From Syntrophomonadaceae bacterium (lineage in GTDB: Bacteria; Bacillota; Syntrophomonadia; Syntrophomonadales; DTU052), in NCBI GenBank assembly GCA_012728655.1, contig JAAYEQ010000025.1, positions 62,001-126,000 of the forward strand: a DNA stretch of 64,000 bases, in the 5' to 3' direction. Below the pieces are notes generated by a model. It was not told the origin of the DNA, made no database searches, and saw only the letters and a program-made list of their open reading frames with translations. Made by a program: the position numbers and the translations under genes. Positions 62,747-64,000 of the stretch are shown here, in pieces. Each line of letters starts with the position of its first letter. Within the stretch, counting starts at the first letter, position 1.

Positions 62747-64000
62747 TTATTCCTGATACTCAAACTCCAAATCCCGTATACGGACCAAATCCCCGGTTTT
62801 TATGCCTTTTTCTCGCAGGGCCTGATTAATCCCCATCTTTTCAATAATTCTTTGAAACCTCGTCAAGGCTTCTTCGTTGTCAAAGTCGGTCATCGCCACC
62901 AGCCTTTCGATGCGCTCACCGCTGATCTCATAGCACCCGTCAACCTTTTTTATGGTAAAGGGGGCTTCATCTTCAAAGCGGGTGACAACCATGTCTCCCG
63001 TGGTGGCAACAACCTCAGGCAGTTGGGAAAGAATCTGGTACACCCTGTTCACCAGTCGGTCCACTCCCTCACCGGTAAGGGCGGAAATCGGAAACACCTC
63101 GATATCATCAATCCGTTCCTGCAGACTGCTTACGATTTCCATCGCTCCCGAAACATCCACCTTGTTGGCGGCAATAATCCGGGGTCGCTCCAGCAGATCC
63201 GAGCGGTAGAGCCTTAATTCCTCCAGAAGTGTTTCATAATCCTCAACCGGGTCCCTTCCTTCAAAGCCCGAGCAATCCAGGATGAAAACCAAAACCCGGG
63301 TACGCTCAATATGGCGCAGGAATTCGTGACCCAGTCCGGCCCCGCGGTGAGCACCGGAGATAAGGCCGGGGATATCGGCCATTACGAAGCTTTGCCCCGG
63401 GGCCACCTCAACCACCCCCAGGTTGGGAACCAGGGTGGTGAAAGGATAATCGGCTATTTTGGGACGAGCCGCGGATACCCTGGAAATGAGAGTCGATTTG
63501 CCGGCATTGGGAAAACCGACCAACCCGACATCAGCCAGGAGTTTGAGCTCCAAAATCAGCCAGCGCTCGGTGCCGGGTTCTCCCTTTTCCGCAAAAGCCG
63601 GCGCGCGGTTGGTGGAAGTGGCAAAGCGCGCATTGCCCCGGCCGCCGCGCCCGCCTTTGGCACCAATGAAAGTCTGACCGTTTTCCACCAGATCCGCAAG
63701 CACAACACCGGTCTCAGCATCCTTAATGACCGTCCCTACCGGCACCTTAATCACCAAATCGGGAGCCGCGGCTCCGTGCATATCCTTGCCCTTGCCATGT
63801 TCGCCCCGCTGGCCCTTATAATGCCGACGGTAGCGAAAATCCATCAGGGTACGCAGCCCCTCGTCCGCTTGAAAAACCACGTTGGCTCCTCTGCCGCCGT
63901 CTCCTCCCGAAGGCCCTCCCCGGGGAACGTATTTCTCACGGCGAAAAGCGACCGCCCCGTTGCCTCCGTCGCCGCCCTTAACGTAGATTCGAGCCTGATC
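62747..64000 (-). CDS. obgE: GTPase Obg (5' end cut by window edge)
   Basis: Obg/CgtA is an essential GTPase in 50S assembly and stress control. The visible 417 residues contain the glycine-rich Obg domain ([24 protein letters not shown]), the G domain ([27 protein letters not shown]) and the C-terminal OCT domain. The first visible residues are [10 protein letters not shown], so only about three N-terminal residues are missing. An internal GTG at 63880 should not be taken as the start. It heads the obgE–proB–proA segment. Confidence 0.95.
   Translation of the reverse strand, partial: DQARIYVKGGDGGNGAVAFRREKYVPRGGPSGGDGGRGANVVFQADEGLRTLMDFRYRRHYKGQRGEHGKGKDMHGAAAPDLVIKVPVGTVIKDAETGVVLADLVENGQTFIGAKGGRGGRGNARFATSTNRAPAFAEKGEPGTERWLILELKLLADVGLVGFPNAGKSTLISRVSAARPKIADYPFTTLVPNLGVVEVAPGQSFVMADIPGLISGAHRGAGLGHEFLRHIERTRVLVFILDCSGFEGRDPVEDYETLLEELRLYRSDLLERPRIIAANKVDVSGAMEIVSSLQERIDDIEVFPISALTGEGVDRLVNRVYQILSQLPEVVATTGDMVVTRFEDEAPFTIKKVDGCYEISGERIERLVAMTDFDNEEALTRFQRIIEKMGINQALREKGIKTGDLVRIRDLEFEYQE

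Noticed and set aside
1-64000. CRISPR arrays, insertion sequences, rRNA operons
   Set aside because: I saw no regularly spaced direct repeats, transposase motifs or rRNA sequence anywhere in the window.

Overview
The window looks like a chromosomal segment of a spore-forming, Gram-positive clostridial bacterium (phylum Bacillota/Firmicutes) of intermediate GC content. The evidence is the conserved gene order obgE–proB–proA … nadD–yqeK–rsfS … comEA–comEC–holA–rpsT–spoIIP–murJ–lepA–hemW–hrcA–grpE–dnaK–dnaJ–prmA–rsmE–mtaB–HIT–rpsU–yqeY–yqfC–yqfD–phoH–pgpH–ybeY–dgkA–cdd–era–deoC–recO–glyQS, together with sporulation genes (spoIIP, yqfC, yqfD, a ytfJ/gerW-like gene), two T-box leaders, a perfect CIRCE operator and many GTG/TTG starts. 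Genes for di-myo-inositol phosphate (a heat-protective solute) suggest a thermophile; a thermophilic Syntrophomonas-like clostridium is a guess from content only.

Layout. 1–33.6 kb: almost everything is on the minus strand and is housekeeping: glycyl-tRNA synthetase behind a glycine T-box; recO; deoC; a large translation/RNA/c-di-AMP cluster (era, cdd, dgkA, ybeY, pgpH, phoH); sporulation genes yqfC/yqfD; a 38-codon membrane peptide gene; yqeY/rpsU/HIT; mtaB/rsmE/prmA; the heat-shock operon hrcA-grpE-dnaK-dnaJ behind CIRCE; hemW, lepA, murJ, spoIIP; rpsT on the plus strand; holA, comEC and comEA.

33.6–49.5 kb is an accessory island inserted between comEA and leuS: orphan winged-helix and XRE regulators, a FIST sensory protein with a 65-residue partner, an ECF sigma factor with a membrane-anchored propeller-like partner, a di-myo-inositol phosphate module (inositol-1-phosphate synthase plus a fused cytidylyltransferase/CDP-alcohol transferase, with a convergent PHP phosphatase), a decayed second copy of the sigma/propeller locus, a second ECF sigma/zinc anti-sigma/DUF2953/YtfJ operon with a recognisable autoregulatory promoter, a lipoprotein, a lipid kinase, and an FAD oxidoreductase/DUF1667 pair.

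49.6–64 kb returns to the conserved backbone: leuS, with a leucine T-box leader that contains a complete tRNA-Ala gene, then an O6-alkylguanine methyltransferase, rsfS, yqeK, nadD, a PAS-GGDEF-EAL protein, a cysteine-cluster protein, a cysteine-synthase-like enzyme, proA, proB and most of obgE.

The two most unusual observations are (i) tRNA-Ala(GGC) nested between the specifier stem and the antiterminator of the leuS T-box, and (ii) a leader before the inositol-phosphate synthase gene that has a strong promoter, a 14-bp hairpin made only of A·U and G·U pairs, and a pair of mutually exclusive 9-bp hairpins, one of which is a terminator. The second could be a temperature-responsive attenuator driving synthesis of a heat-stress solute; this is inference.
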